Notes: generated by a model from the sequence alone, not told the origin. A stretch of 64,000 bases of DNA from Macrocystis pyrifera (GCA_031763025.1 JASSKH010000021.1:9880776-9944775), one strand, 5' to 3'; shown: positions 21,313 to 33,900, counted from the stretch's first letter. A program made the numbers and translations.

Positions 21313-21620
21313 TGTTCAGCAAACACCTCTGTTGCACTGCCCATAAAACGCTACCCAAAAAGTCCCGGCCACAAAGACAATGAAAGCACGCCTGTCGCCG
21401 TTGTTTTTACGAGGACGTTTCGTTTTTCTGCTCCAGCTCCGAACGTTTCCATCGAGCCCAAATTTGTCAGGGCAGATACGAACTCCTCGGTACACTCCCG
21501 TGAGTGTGCGAAAGCGACAGCAATTTTAGTGCCCTCCTTCGGGGCGGACATCGTCGCTGCAGTTTGAAAGTGTGGTTCCAGGCGCTTTTATTTATAGTTT
21601 TATGTACTACTGTCAGGAGT
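21313..21620 (+). mobile_element. Foldback family F, one arm
   Basis: The most complete outer arm. It begins AACACCTCTGTTGCACTGCC, continues through ACGAGGACGTTTCGTTTTTC, CTCCAGCTCCGAACGTTTCC and CACTCCCGTGAGTGTG, and ends in GTGGTTCCAGGCGC. The opposite arm is not next to it, so this is a half element. Confidence 0.75.
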
Positions 21621-21773
21621 GGGACTGAAATATATTTAGACGTAAAAAAGTCACAAAAAATGGCAGCGGTCGTTATCTGGGAAAAACGAATATTTAAGAA
21701 AGTAACCAATCAGCGCTTGGGAAAGAATGAACACGTCACAAAAAAACTCTTCAGGTGGCTGTATCATATATGG

Positions 21774-21980
21774 CCGGCGTCCCCGGTGGCTTGGTAGGTG
21801 GTCCGCGAGCCTGTCAAGATCAATTTCGTGAGTTCGAGTCTCACCGAGTGCATGCTCATACTCGTAGGGACTTTTTCTTGCATAAAAAATTGATAAGCGG
21901 AAAGCGCGAAAGCGTGAGTTGGCTACATTCGATGAAAATCGACGAGCAGTGGGAATGCTGAACCCTATGCGCGATAAAAA
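21774..21980 (+). mobile_element. tRNA-derived SINE, copy 2
   Basis: The A-box-like TGGCTTGGTAGGTGG lies at 21787-21801. A perfect T-arm GTGAG-TTCGAGT-CTCAC lies at 21829-21845 and contains a canonical B box (GTTCGAGTC). Spacing between the boxes fits a tRNA head. The body reads through ATAAGCGGAAAGCGCG and GATGAAAATCGACGAGCAG to AACCCTATGCGCGATAAAAA. Better preserved in its promoter than copy 1. RNA polymerase III transcription is expected from the family, not shown. Confidence 0.8.
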
Positions 21981-22091
21981 CTAAAGGCACGTACCGGGGG
22001 GGAGAAGGGACGACACCTGTGACCACGGCTTGTCCAGAAGATCGTCGAGGGTAAAACCTCCTACGAGTGGGCTGGAAAGTAAAAGTGATGA

Positions 22092-22094
22092 TTA

Positions 22095-22125
<31 letters not shown>

Positions 22126-22130
22126 TATAC
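22092..22130. repeat. Poly-A plus (AT)n microsatellite
   Basis: An A run followed by about 15 AT units, ending at ATACCACCACG. No gene context. Confidence 0.95.
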
Positions 22131-22303
22131 CACCACGTACCAGGTACCAGGGTATGTCATGTATGGTACGAGAGGAGTTGCAGCGTGTCGCACAAAAAGG
22201 GCGGATCAGCACACAACAAAAGCGCCACGACGAGTGCTTGAGCAGCAGCGCACAAACCGGCGCGTGAGCGTGAGGGGGAATTAATGGTGGACCCTCCGCC
22301 TCG

Positions 22304-22684
22304 ATGGCTGACAACTCGCAAGCGCAGCCCCTACCGGGCCTGGTTGAAGGTGGATCTGCTGATCCTGATGCGGGTGCTGGCGCTACTGGCCCAGCTGCTG
22401 CTGCTACTGCTGCTGCTCATCCTGAGGCTACTGCTGCTGCTACTGCTGCTGGTGCAGTGCAAGATGTCCCCATCCACAGCCATCGAGCCGGGTCGCGGCT
22501 GTCCCACGCTCCCGCAATGCCACGACGGACAACAGCATTCGCTCGGCACATGATCGCCGACGCCTCGTGGATAGTACGACCCACACGCGGCAGATATGTT
22601 GTCCTTTTGCCTTTGGCCGAGGTTCGTTCTGGTGTTTTCGAAATGCCCATCAAGAAATTGATTATCATGGTCCCAAAAAAGTGA
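22304..22684 (+). CDS. Unrecognised Ala-rich ORF (126 codons)
   Basis: Starts MADNSQAQPLPGLVEGG and runs through an Ala/Thr-rich section built on CTG/GCT triplets, then PTRGRYVVLLPLAEVRSG. Its opening MADNSQAQ is weakly like the gag start MADQPSSQQQ of the YR element, so it might be a gag fragment of another retroelement. The length may owe much to the triplet repeats. No domain recognised. Confidence 0.25.
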   Translation: MADNSQAQPLPGLVEGGSADPDAGAGATGPAAAATAAAHPEATAAATAAGAVQDVPIHSHRAGSRLSHAPAMPRRTTAFARHMIADASWIVRPTRGRYVVLLPLAEVRSGVFEMPIKKLIIMVPKK

Positions 22685-23099
22685 CTTTCGTCAGGTCGTT
22701 CTCTGCGGACACTATGTCGATTCGAGCGGGGTTGCCGCACGTCCCAATGCAGAGTATGATTATGTCTACCTACTACTCGAAGCACGCGATAAAGCAAGAG
22801 GCAGAAAAAACAGAAAAAACACATGTTTCTACGCAACTTTTAGTCTATAAAGACGTCAATTTGTACTCCTGTGCTAAAAAAAAGCAAATGATGGGAACAG
22901 TGTGTTCCCTGTGTGGGGTGTCTGGATGAGCTCAAGATCGACTTCATCTCCACTGCAGAGAAAAATCCTATTCAAGTTCACTACGCATCCGCAATAAAAC
23001 AAAGTAGTTAGGGGTATGGCGTTGGTTTTACTTTTTTCAGACTTTTTAATATTTTTTGACTGGTCGGTTCGAATAGCCTGCCGCTTTTTTGGGTCGAAT

Positions 23100-23330
23100 C
23101 AGGCCTCCAGTCCCAACCCTAACTGTAGTCAGGTGTTAGTTTTCTTATTGAGAACGACCAGGAAGAAAACTCAGCAGCTACGACTACGTTTCAGCACGTT
23201 TCTCGTTCTCGTTCTACACCAGGAAACGTTTATGGCTACAATACAAGAAACCAAATATTCAAGCGCCTAGAACCACATTTTATTTTTTTAGCGACGATGT
23301 CCGCCCCGAAGGAGACGCTGGCCGGCGGTT
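23100..23330 (-). mobile_element. Foldback family F, arm in reverse orientation
   Basis: Contains GAACGACCAGGAAGAAAACTC and the loop-side sequence seen at 4020-4110, then ATTCAAGCGCCTAGAACCAC and AGCGACGATGTCCGCCCCG. It breaks off at about 23330 where unrelated GC-rich sequence starts. Confidence 0.65.
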
Positions 23331-23750
23331 CTCGCTGGGAAAAGGGCCCAGCGAGCGCCGAATAGCCGCGAGGTGCACAAGCGCCGTAATCACCCCGCCC
23401 CCGGCCGGCACGTGGGGTGAGAGCCTTCCCAACCGTAGAACCGGGGCCCATCGCCTACCGAATGGCACGCCTGTCCTTCACATCTTGGTCGATTTGGCCC
23501 CTGGCAAGGCCGCGCGAGTTTGGGGGTGTATCAGTAAAGACCCCCATGGTGACGACGGGACACACCCGAAACGCCTGATCACGGACTCCCCCCGGGTGGA
23601 CGTCCACTTCAACTCGCCTGTTTGGGGGACAGAACCATGTCGTGGGCGAGAGAGACTGCCGCGCGCAAGGTGTGTTGGAAGTCGTACCAATCGCACCTCC
23701 CGGCAGAGTCCCTCCAGGTCCGGGTTATCTCCACGATAAGTTGCCGGAAT
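23331..23750. other. GC-rich stretch, no gene seen
   Basis: Open frames exist on both strands but show no motif. A short mirrored patch GGGCCCAGCGAGCGCC is present. Function not apparent. Confidence 0.35.
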
Positions 23751-23754
23751 TGTA

Positions 23755-25660
23755 GCCGAAATAGGGAGGGCGCACAGCCGCACCAGAGGCCGTAGGGTCA
23801 TACCCTCCACTCCCCTGTTAAACTCCAGAAAGCCGCGAGTGAGGGGGCACAGCGTGCCAGAGGCCGTAGCGTCCTGTCCTCCACTCCACAGTTAGAAAGC
23901 GAGAATGCAGCAAAATCGAGAGGGAGCAGCGAGTTCGAGTGCACCGCGGTAACAGACCCCGTAGCCTCCTAAACCACCCACAGTAAACTCCCTCGTGAAA
24001 AAACGCAAGAATACAGCAGCATCGACAGGGAGCGAGAAGCCACAATCGTACCAGACCCCGTAGGGTCATACCCTCTCCTCCACAGTCAAACCGAACGAAT
24101 ACAGCAGAGAACAGCGGTATCGAGAGAGAGAGCAGTGAGTGAGGGGGCATAATCAAAACAGAGGTCGTAGCGGCATACTCTCCCCTCCACAGAAAAAAAT
24201 GGGAAAGTAGCGGGATCGAGAGGAAGCCTCGAGGGATAGGGCACAGGCGCACCAAGAATACAGGAGTATCGACAGAGAGCAGTGAGTGAGGGGGCACAGC
24301 CAAACTAGGGTCCGTAGCATCAAACCCTCCACTCCACCGTTAAAAACGCGAGGAAGCAACAGATTCGAGAGGGAGCAGCGAGCGGAAGGGGACCGCGGTC
24401 CCAGACCTCGTAGCATCATACTCCACTCACCTTAAACGCCGCGGTCAAAAGGCGAAAATACAGCAGTATCAAGAGGGGGTGAGGGGGCACAGCTGTACCA
24501 GAGGCCATAGCGTCTTGCCCTCCATTCCGCTGTCGAAATGAGAGAATGCAGCAGAGGTTACTAGTATCGAGACAGAGCCGTGATTGAGGGGGTACATCCG
24601 TACCAGAGGGCGTAGCGTCATACCCTCCCCTCCACAGTCAAAAGGAGAGGGAGCAGCCTACCGCAGTACCGAGAGAGGGCGGTGAGTGAGGGGGTACACC
24701 CGTACCAGAGACCGTAGCGTAAATATCCCTTACTCCGTGGCCTAATCGAGACAGAGAGAGAGAACAGTGAGCGAGGGGGCACAGCCGTACCAGAGACCGT
24801 AGCGTCATACCCCTCACCCCACCGTCAAAATAGTCTAAAATGAGAGATAATTAAACAGTATGGAGAAAGAAGTGTCGAGCAACCCGTCAGGTACTGTTAG
24901 CGAGATGGCACCGCCGACCGGACACATCATACACCGCACTCCACAGTCCAAGCGAGAGAGAATATAGCAATATCGAGAGAGAGGGCGGTGCGTGAGACGA
25001 CCCAAACGTAGCAGAAAGCGTACCATCATACACGCCACTCAACAGTCAAAAGCCAGAGGCAATACAGCAGTATCGAGCAGCTCGCCAGGTTCGAGTGAAC
25101 GAGAGGGCGCGGCCGTAGCAGACCGTAGCTTTGTATCCTTCACTCCACAGTCTAAACGAGAAGGAGAATACATCAGCATCGAGAGAGAGAGTAGTGAGTG
25201 AAAAATCACAGCCGTGCCCGGCCCCGTAACCTCATACACCCCACTCTCCCTTCCAAGATAGAGAGAGAATACAGCAGTACCGAGAGTGGGCAGTGAGTGA
25301 GAGGGCATAGTCGTACCCGATACCATATCATGATACATTCGCTTTCAGTCAAACGCGAGAGGGAAGAGAGCAGTGAGTGAGAGGGCAGAGCCATGCCAGA
25401 CCGCGGCCTCGTACCAAGAACGAGAGAGAAAATACAGCGGTATCGAGAGAGAGCCGTGAATGACAGATCACAGCCCGACCAGAAACCTCGCCATCAGACA
25501 CTCGACTCCACACCCAACAACGAAAGCACATACGGCCGTATCGGGTACTTCAAATACCCTCCGCGTACGCACGTCAATTTGCAGCGGGTGGGATGGCATA
25601 GTAGTACCAAACACCGTAGCATAAAACGCTCCACCCAACCCTATCTCCGATACCAATCTG
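23755..25660. repeat. Satellite S2, about 98-bp units, roughly 18 diverged copies
   Basis: Each unit carries GTGAGTGAGGGGGCACAGC, an ACCAGAGGCCGTAGCGTCAT-like block, a CCTCCACTCCACAGTCAAA block and an AATACAGCAGTATCGAGAG block. The CCGTAGCGTCAT-type block recurs near 23788, 23864, 23957, 24054, 24166, 24310, 24406, 24508, 24610, 24711 and 24801, then more loosely to 25610. Spacing varies from about 76 to 144 bp with a mode near 98. The later units decay gradually. Confidence 0.85.
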
Positions 25661-25883
25661 TGTCAAAGTGTACTCAATCTCTGATACCAATCTGTGTCAC
25701 AAGGTACTTCCTTTTGTTGTCGGTTCTAAGGCCAGTGGGGACAGCGGCGTTAGATAACCCAAACTCGTATACGCGAGTAAGCGGCACACACACTCGCACC
25801 TCTGGGAGGTGGGTATTTGTGGTGAGCCAGATGAGATCTTGATTGTCTTTGCTCTGAGTTTCCGTGGTCGGCGGTTGAACCTG

Positions 25884-26340
25884 CTAAGAGCTCGTTCCAG
25901 CCAAGGCGCTCCCACCAGCTTTCGCCCCAGCGGCAATCGCGTCAGACTCCAGTGGAGGCACCAACTCCTCCATTCCCGCAGCCCCCGTCTCGACTCCTGG
26001 CTGACGCGTAGCGCCTCCCTCTAATGCTCTGTGGAGCAGAACGCAGTTCTCCGACTCGAGGAGTATCCCCGAGGACCGGAGAAGGTTAACAATGTGCCCA
26101 ACCAAGAACCTCGTAGCTTCCACGTCGCAGTACGCCCGGGAGACTCCGGCCCTAACGGAGGCGGCCATCTATTCCGCGGCCTCCAGTACTTGGGGCTATG
26201 TGTCGCAACCCGCGCGAGGCGGCACCTTTTGATGCCACCCAGGCGAGCGTGCACGCGACCTCATGCCGCGGACCCACCGACCAGCTGCTGCCCGTCGCCA
26301 GGAAGACACGGGTGAGGTCCAGCACCGCGCCGGCTCCCAA
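25884..26340 (-). pseudogene. Degraded ORF, possibly from a retroelement
   Basis: Minus frames alternate: 26340-26152 contains GAGAVLDLTRVFLATGSSW, and 26168-25884 contains EATRFLVGHIVNLLRSSG and ENCVLLHRALEGGATRQPG. The pieces look like one protein broken by frameshifts. The Ala/Gly-rich composition recalls the gag of the YR element, but no diagnostic motif is visible, so the family is unknown. Confidence 0.35.
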
Positions 26341-27164
26341 GGCCCCTTGCTTAAAGCAGGGCAGCTATTCCAGAGGCGTGGAAGGGTCGATCTAGGTCGC
26401 TGATGCCCGGTTCAATTTGGGATGCGGAGCATCCACGGGCGACACCGGGACCGAGCTCTACGCGATAGCAGCAGCCGCGCCTGCTGGACTGGTCGGTGTT
26501 GAGTGCATGGTTCGCGTCATCCTTCAACTGTCTCACAACATTCGGAATCGATTCGTAATGCTAACGAGGTTTCGGGAGCGAAACGAAGAAGTGACCTCGT
26601 TACGATACTAATTCCGAGACATTTCGATATCATCGATGGTTCCAGTATTTGTGCCAAATTTGAGCCTTTTGATTGGATCGCCATTTTACGTCAGAATCTC
26701 GTCCGCGGACGTCGGTGTTTCGCCCTATTCTACGCTAGGTTTTAACGTCTCCGCTGCTTTAATATATATACAGACAGAAAAGCATATGATTGGACCCGTG
26801 GTTATCTGGCGATCTGAGCGATACTTGTACAGGGGGATGAGAACCAATACGCACGACTGTGAGCCGGCTGCTAGGGACTTCACCGCTATGCACTCGTTTC
26901 AATGGGGCGAAAGACGCGCAGAACCCCACGAGCTACCGCAAGTCAGTCAATTGGCCTACCTTTTCATTCAACACATATTTAGCCGTGATGTCTACCCATC
27001 TCACGGCCGCGTCGTTTTCCCTACCCGTGCACAACGACTTTCTAAAGACCAGGCCGACACAGGTATACACCATCATCAGCCTTCCTAGACTTTATTACAA
27101 CTTTGAAGGTGAGGCCGCCATCACGAACATGTTCATCAGCCTCGAAGATGTTTCGACCCTTCGC

Positions 27165-27400
27165 ACCTGTGTTACACTCCCCACAAAAAAAGCTGACATT
27201 GCAAAAAGTCCCGACAACAAAACCAATGCAAGAACCTATGTCGCCGTTTTTTTTTCGAGGACTTTTCTTTTGTCTGGTCTAGCTCCGAACGTTTCCATCG
27301 AGCCGAAAATGGACACGGCAGATATATTCTTGATGCGCTCCCGTGAGCGTGATAAAGCGACAACACGTTCGTTCAAGAGGTTCATTGCGGTCCCACCTGT
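27165..27400 (+). mobile_element. Foldback family F, partial arm
   Basis: Starts CACCTGTGTTACACTCCCCAC and continues through a CGAGGACTTTTCTTTTG stretch, CTCCGAACGTTTCCATCGAG and CTCCCGTGAGCGTGATAAAG. It then departs from the family. The open frame 26859-27548 that crosses it is fortuitous. Confidence 0.7.
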
Positions 27401-28565
27401 GACAAGTGCGCCGCTGCCGAGAGGAACCCCAACCATGACCACCGGATCTGCGCATTCTCGTTTGGCTCCCGTTGCGTTGAGGGCGCGGGGGACATCGTGC
27501 GTGCGCCTTTCTGCATTGATATGGACTTTAACAGCAGTTATAGAATAGTCGCCTCATACGTTGAGTAACCCGCGGCGAGGGTAGGCCCAATACTGCGCGC
27601 GCCCCCAGCAGGGGGTGGCGGGGAGGCGGGGGCTCCGTGGGTATTCGATTCTTCGACTTGTCTTAACCTGCAGTTATGGGATCCGTTAGCAGCAGGAGGT
27701 GGGTTGGGGTTCGGAAAATGTAACGGGCGGTCGGTGTCGTGACCTCGTTGAGTCTGGGCTCCGTTGGACAGTGGGGCGGGCGTTAGTGAGGGGCGCTGGC
27801 GATTGTTCCCCGTACGTAATGGAGTGGTTGCGGTGACTATCCTACCCTCTGGCGTTGTTTCGCGTGTCCCTCGATACTAATATTGACATGTGATCCTGGT
27901 TTGGTATCTTCATACGGGCCCGGTTGCGAAACGGCCGGTGTCGGTTAGAGGCAGGGACGCCCGTCTCAGCGCGTATAAAATCCAGCGGTGGCGCCCACTT
28001 GATGTGACCGAAAACATGTAGTTTCTACCGTTCGTTTCCCTTAGACTCATCATATTATCAGCCAGTCGATGACTACAGCGGTATTTGCCGTGGAAGCTCT
28101 ACTGTATGACGATTAATTCCCTGCGCTCAGGCGGGGACTTCTCGAACCGGCGGGTGCGACTGCCTGGCTTCGCCGTAAACAATTAAGTTTTGGCGTTCGT
28201 TCCGTTCAACATATGATTATAGGTGGTCTAGTGCGGCGCACGCAAGTTAGGAGGCTGCGACTGAAACCTTAGTCGCTGAAACTCTGTTGGCTGGCGGGTG
28301 ATCCGCTTGACTCAAGCTACCATGATGATATTTGCTCTTAAGCATGACGGCGCGCCTCTGGGTTTCTCATATTCTGCCTTCAACACTCTAGAGCAGCTTG
28401 TTTTTTTTCTCTATAATTCTTGTACGATTGTACTCAGACACCGACGCAACTCGATTTCTGTTGCTGTATTTACATCCATGTGGATACGCACGGAGTTGCG
28501 TTGCCGGTGACTTTGCAATCGTTGTTTTTTCTCGACGTCCCACCTGGATACACAGCTTCGCTTCG
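27401..28565. other. No gene seen
   Basis: GC-rich start (a CCCCCAGCAGGGGG palindrome near 27602) followed by mixed sequence. No motif, repeat or convincing open frame found. It may include the untranslated leader of the RT element downstream. Confidence 0.35.
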
Positions 28566-28850
28566 ACGCTTGTTTGCAAAGATTTACTTTGTTCGTGACG
28601 AGGGTGGCTGAATTCTCCCCCCTCGCTGAACCGATTACCTCACCAATATTGTCACGCGCGTTATCGGGAGGTTTCTCTTTGCGCTATACAGTACTCTGTA
28701 TACGACGCTTGCCAACAAAGATTTACTTACTCCGTACCAAGGGTAGCAGAATTATGCCCCCTCGTTGAACCGATTTATTTCCTCACCAATGTGTACACAC
28801 GCGTTTCTTGACGTTCTCCTTTGCGCTATGCAACAATACTCCGTATATGT
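28566..28850. repeat. Tandem repeat, period 139 bp
   Basis: Two units start at 28566 and 28705 with ACGCTTG, then CAAAGATTTACTT, the CCCCTCG motif, GAACCGATT and TTTGCGCTAT. A third unit begins near 28818 and merges with the RT element. It could be part of that element's leader. Confidence 0.8.
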
Positions 28851-30480
28851 ATGGGTATTATAACTTCCTCTCCTCCATGGTACGCCGTAGGTGGTCGCCA
28901 ACGGTTGGCTCCTACGATTGGATCGACATCACGCACACATGCGGCCCGTTCTTCACCCCTCACCCCCCCCCTGGACAACGACGAATGCGAGTGGGCGCGT
29001 ACGGGAGCTCCGCCTGCTTCGGGAATGTGGACGTTCGTGGCGGGCGTCACTCGTGACCCCATGCACGGTCTGCTACGGTGTATGCCGTGGGATGCCCCGA
29101 GAAAGAATGCGGGGGGGGATGAAGACAAATCCATGCCGGGCTTCGTGCGCCAGAATATAGGATTCTGACAGGACATCATCCTTGAAGAGCACCAGCTCCG
29201 AGACACACTGGTTTTGTACATATCCGACGGCGTGGACCTTCACGGCCTTCTCCTAAGGAAGTACCGGGGTCCGTCGAGCGCCTGCCCCTATGACGTCAGC
29301 CGATTTCCCGCAGCGATGTTCTACAACTGCATCCTGTCAATGCTCACCAAGTTTGTGGATAACGAGGTATGAGCTCTCGTAGATGGTGGGTGTGTCGTAA
29401 TATTCGCGGACGTCCGAGACCCCGTGGGGTCGCAGAGGCCCCGCTTGGTGATGGTGTTGTCGGTCGAGGAGACAAAACCGTGCCTAACTTACGACGCGAG
29501 GCAGTTGAACAAGCGCTGCAAGAAGATCCACTTCTCGATTGATACAGTGGCCAGGGTGGCAAACGTTGCTTCGGAGGGTTGTTACATGACTTCGCTGGAT
29601 GACTCATCCGCCTTTCACCGCATTCTTCTGCGCTCTTACTCATGGCCGCTGTTTGGCGTCTCATACGGTGGCATGTATTACTGCTGGTGCGTTTTGCCTT
29701 TCGGATACAGTTTATGTCCATGGTGCTACCGTACCCTCAGTGAAGCGGGTGCAGCCTATATCGCTCCAATGGGATTGCGGCGGTAGCTTGCCTCGACGAA
29801 TTATGGTTGAGTGATTTACTCACCTCCCACGGGCAGAATCTGCGAGAGCAATGGCTCGCAGCGGGTGAGGATACACACGTAGCGGCGTTGGTGTCGTTAG
29901 TTCCTGTCGGCCAAGGAGTGCGACGTCCGGCCGACTAGGCTGTAGCAATATCTCGGTATGCTGCGCGACTCTGACTCCACCACCTTCCGGGTTCCACACA
30001 ACAAGCTAGATTGGCTGAAGGAGCTGCTGCGAGCAGCCCTTGACGTGGGATGTCTGTCCTTCCGTCCGCTGAAGCGTATCGCGGGCAAGTGCAGGAGCAT
30101 GTCGGTGGCTATTCGGCCGGCAACGCTGTGAACGCATGATGTGTTTGCGATGCTCGCTAAGCTAAAGAAGTTAGCTCTGTGCATGATCGACCTTACGCAA
30201 GACTCTAGGGCCGACCGTCTGAACGAATTCAAGCTGGGGCTTAATTCTTCGGCTACCTCGCAGAGGGGCCGTCGCAGCGGGCGCGTCACTTCGTGGCAGC
30301 CTTGACGAAAGGATCGTCAGATGTATCTTCTGTCGTATGGGGGTGTGGTGAACACGGCCTCGAGCGCCTTCCCCGCGGGCGTATTTCCGCCGGGTTTGTT
30401 GTCAAAGCATATCAACCAGGAGGTGATGTATGGCCTCTACCATCTCCATCGACAACTCTGCATGCGACACCCAGACGTGT
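28850..30480 (+). pseudogene. Second RT/RNase H retroelement fragment (DIRS-like type)
   Basis: Positions 29170-29370 read LHGLLLRKYRGPSSACPYD, an RT N-terminal extension. The frame 29424-29786 reads RLVMVLSVEETKPCLTYDAR and YMTSLDDSSAFHRILL (first catalytic Asp). After a frame change, the expected YLDD active site reads ACLDELWLS near 29788, so two catalytic-site residues are changed. Positions 29940-30480 give a thumb and RNase H start (IAGKCRSMSVAIRP and GLLSKHINQEVMY) with several stops. No recombinase or repeats were found around it, so assignment to a YR element rests on RT style only. Confidence 0.7.
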
Positions 30481-33400
30481 TGCCCAACAAAAGAATACCA
30501 TCATCTTCGTAATATCAACGGAGTAAAAAAATTGCCTACAAGTGATGTGGCACAATCTATCCCTGAAGCATATTGAGACAGTGCACATGCTGCACGCGTC
30601 GTACGCCACAAGGTTTAATCTGAATTGTATTATTCGGGCCGCCCGCACTCCACGTGCGCCATTATCATGGGCTAGAATTGCAGCCCGCCTGACACACTTC
30701 GTCTCGGGCACATACAACTCGCACTCCCCACTGAAATTCCATTGCGTTCGTCTCCTTCGGAGGCTTGAAAGTCCTGGAAAAACGCTCGTCGGGTGCATAG
30801 CACTTATTACAAAAAGTGATTGTGGCGGTCTTTCTACGCCCCCACTGTCATTTCATGTCCCCTGGCAAACGCGCGAAAATCTAGGTCGTATGACGACAGT
30901 ACAGCCACCCTCTGCCCCCCCCCTGATCTCGCGGAGCTTGATGTTCTGCATACCATCATCTGCTCAAACTGAAGCTCATCGGCCATTCAAGCAAAGCCTT
31001 TGCCACGAGTGGTTAATGCGGGACCTCCACTACCGACGAAAGCACGGTGGTTGGTCTTGATGGGTGTTCCTTTTGCGCAAGCAGCCCTTAGCGGTTTCCT
31101 TGTGTTGATGTGGCCGTGATGCCGGCGTCGCCACCCGTGAGACGTCGAACGTAAGAAGGACGTGTCATCTAACCCGAATGCTGCACGAAAATCACCGGAA
31201 TTACACAGGTCCTCACTCGAGCACCCGTACGACTCGTAACGAAAACGGGCTGGTTTTCATATGCTCTTTGACCAGTACGCCTCGAGGTGGCCGGTCTTAT
31301 AGCTCAAACTGGGGACAACGACATTCGTTACCGCTTCCATACCCGCAACGACTACGTTCTCTTTTGAGTTTCGCATCGGTGTAGGTATCCTCCGGCACGT
31401 GTGGATATAGCGACACCCGTCCCGTTCCAGTGTTATTTCTGCGTCGTGTTGTCGCCCGCCCTACTGGGAGAGGGGCTATTCCACTACCGCGAAGGTTTAT
31501 GTCAAAGGGTCGCCTCCACCACCGCGAAGTCTTCTGCACGGAATTCTCTAAACTAGTTGGTCAAATCCAATGGTGAAAACTACTGCACACTTTATCTGAC
31601 GGCGGTGGCGAGGGAAACGTGAGTCATAGTATATTCAACACGGCACTCAGTAAAAAACAAACTCCACCCATATCGCTGGTACTGCTGAAGTATAAACGGC
31701 ACGACCTGCCGTACCCCACCAACGTTTCGACACTGCACGAAAAGGCACAACGGCAGGCTCATAGCTCAAAGAGGTGGTGTGCAGCGTTAATCACCACGAA
31801 CAAGTACGTAGAGGTTAAGGTGAAATCAAACGGCTAATTTACCTTTAAAGCATGAAACAACGTGCGCTAAAACGGCGACGAAAATGTACCGGTGACTACT
31901 TAGCGCCAGTGTTGCGCACGTGCATCGAGATTCCCTCCCTACCCTCTTCATAGAACACGCCGGCGTTCGCGATAACACCAATGGGCCCTTGTTCTCCGTC
32001 ACCGTTCAGCATTCACCCATCGCGCCCGGCGGCTCCCCCCCCCTCGCCCCACTTCCACAACTGCGACGACTGGTGTGGGTTCAACGCTTAGAGCTACGGC
32101 ACCGTGGAAGATTTCACCCAGGAAGTAGACCCGGCGGCGAGGCGAGTTCTCTGTGCCCCGTCTCCGTCGCACGTAGCTCGCTCGCCGCGCCGGGCAGACG
32201 CGGTGTTTTTTCCTGTCCGCCAAGATGAGCACCTTTGACGTTGCCGTTTTCACCACGGTGCGCGATTCCGGACTTGGGCCTTGCCATGGGGTTGAGCGTA
32301 CAACCCTCACCACACTCGCCCAGCGTCCCTGTTCCTTGCGCCGACTCTCGTGTACGACTACTGCTTACTACTGCTTGGCTTGTAATCTTCCGTCAGCGAA
32401 TTGACCTCCTCAGCAAGCAACGCCTTTGTTAGTCGTCCTGTTCCCTCTCTGATGTCGCCGCCGCTGCAAGGGCATCGCTACCGGCTGCGTGCAAGACAGG
32501 CGCACGACAAACACCACGTGTATGTTGCAAGTATGCGGCACCACTTTAGCATATCTAATTTTATTATTTCGGGCCAGTCTCTAGTTATTTTCATGTGAGA
32601 CGGGGTGTTGTCCTACTCAACTTCCAGTATACGTTACGCCACATCCTTATCTTCATCCAAATCTCGAGTCTCAAGCTATCAACTCCTGTCGCTTACTGTA
32701 GCTGTTTCTTTGGTGTCAGCATACTGCCTGGTGTTCCACTATTTGTAGAGTGAAAGAGAGGGGTGAATGCGAAGAGAAAAACGATCAAAAGGCGTTAAAT
32801 CGTCAGTGCCAGCAGCAATGCTAATATATTCCCCCCCCTCCGCAATGCTCTCGACATGATTTCAAACACCACTCATCGTTCGACTAATCATACCAAAACG
32901 CACAGCGCGAAAATGGCACCGAGCACTGCTCCTGTCAGTGCTGCCGCTGTAGGTACATATATAACCAGTGAGGTACTCAATAACTACGATATGTGTTCGG
33001 TGGACTGCTGCGCAAGTCAAAACCGATGCACAGCCGGGTGCGTGTAGCGATGAGGTCAACATTTTCCACGCAGGCAGCTCTTCTTACAATTGCTACTGTA
33101 GTACTTCAGGGCTGTAGCTGTACATACCACCCTAAAAGGAAATATATGGATTTTTCGTGGCCATATTATTGTGTACACGCTACCTATGTTTCCGTTCAGA
33201 CTGGTACCGGGTGACATATTCGAGCTGTACAACAGTACCAAGTATAACTACAACAATGCATAGCTGCTGCTGCTGTGGGGGGAGGTGCGAGTACAGAGTA
33301 ATAGGTGAAGCTTGCAGGGTGCAGGCAATATGGGTCCATCCTGCCTAAGTAGTAGCGCACCAAGAGGTAGAGTCCGTACAGCAGTACATCTCGTACCAGG

Positions 33401-33900
33401 TACGTAGGGCTGTACCTGGTACTTGGTAGGTCGGAGGAAAAGTCTATAGCAGCAGTGCTCGACGTATATACTCTGTATTCATCGCCGCTCTGGTAGAACA
33501 ACACGACACTACAGTTGCAGGCGCCTGGTGTATAGACTTGCCTTCCGTTGTATCGGTGCTGGAGGCAAGCTGATGGCGCTCCATTAAAAAAGCAGTCTCT
33601 CACCCGGAGACCAAGTTCCGCCTGCCGTACTGTCGCAGGCGCTCATACTGCGACGGCCAAGGGCCATCTCTATCGCTATCTCAGCTGATTACCCACCCCA
33701 GAAAGATGGACAAACTCGATGACCAGTAGTTTACCCAGCTCTCCTTCACCTTTGTGCTGCTGCAAGCCTACAATTCGGTTCCTACATTCCTCTGGCCGCG
33801 CAACAGCACTACATACAGCTGAGACGGTCGTCCTCTCGGGTTGACCACGTTTGGTATAAATGCGGTGCAAAACAGAGCGTGGACGACGGATGGGATGATG
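30481..33900. other. No supported gene in 3.4 kb
   Basis: The longest frame (30542-31060, +) has no recognisable motif and atypical composition. A CTG run lies near 33260 and GTAC-rich patches near 33390-33430. On neither strand did I see transposon protein motifs or direct repeats longer than about 30 bp. It could contain decayed elements beyond recognition. Confidence 0.35.

Noticed and set aside
26859..27548. 229-codon + strand ORF
   Set aside because: It crosses the boundary of a foldback arm and shows no domain; the open frame is chance.
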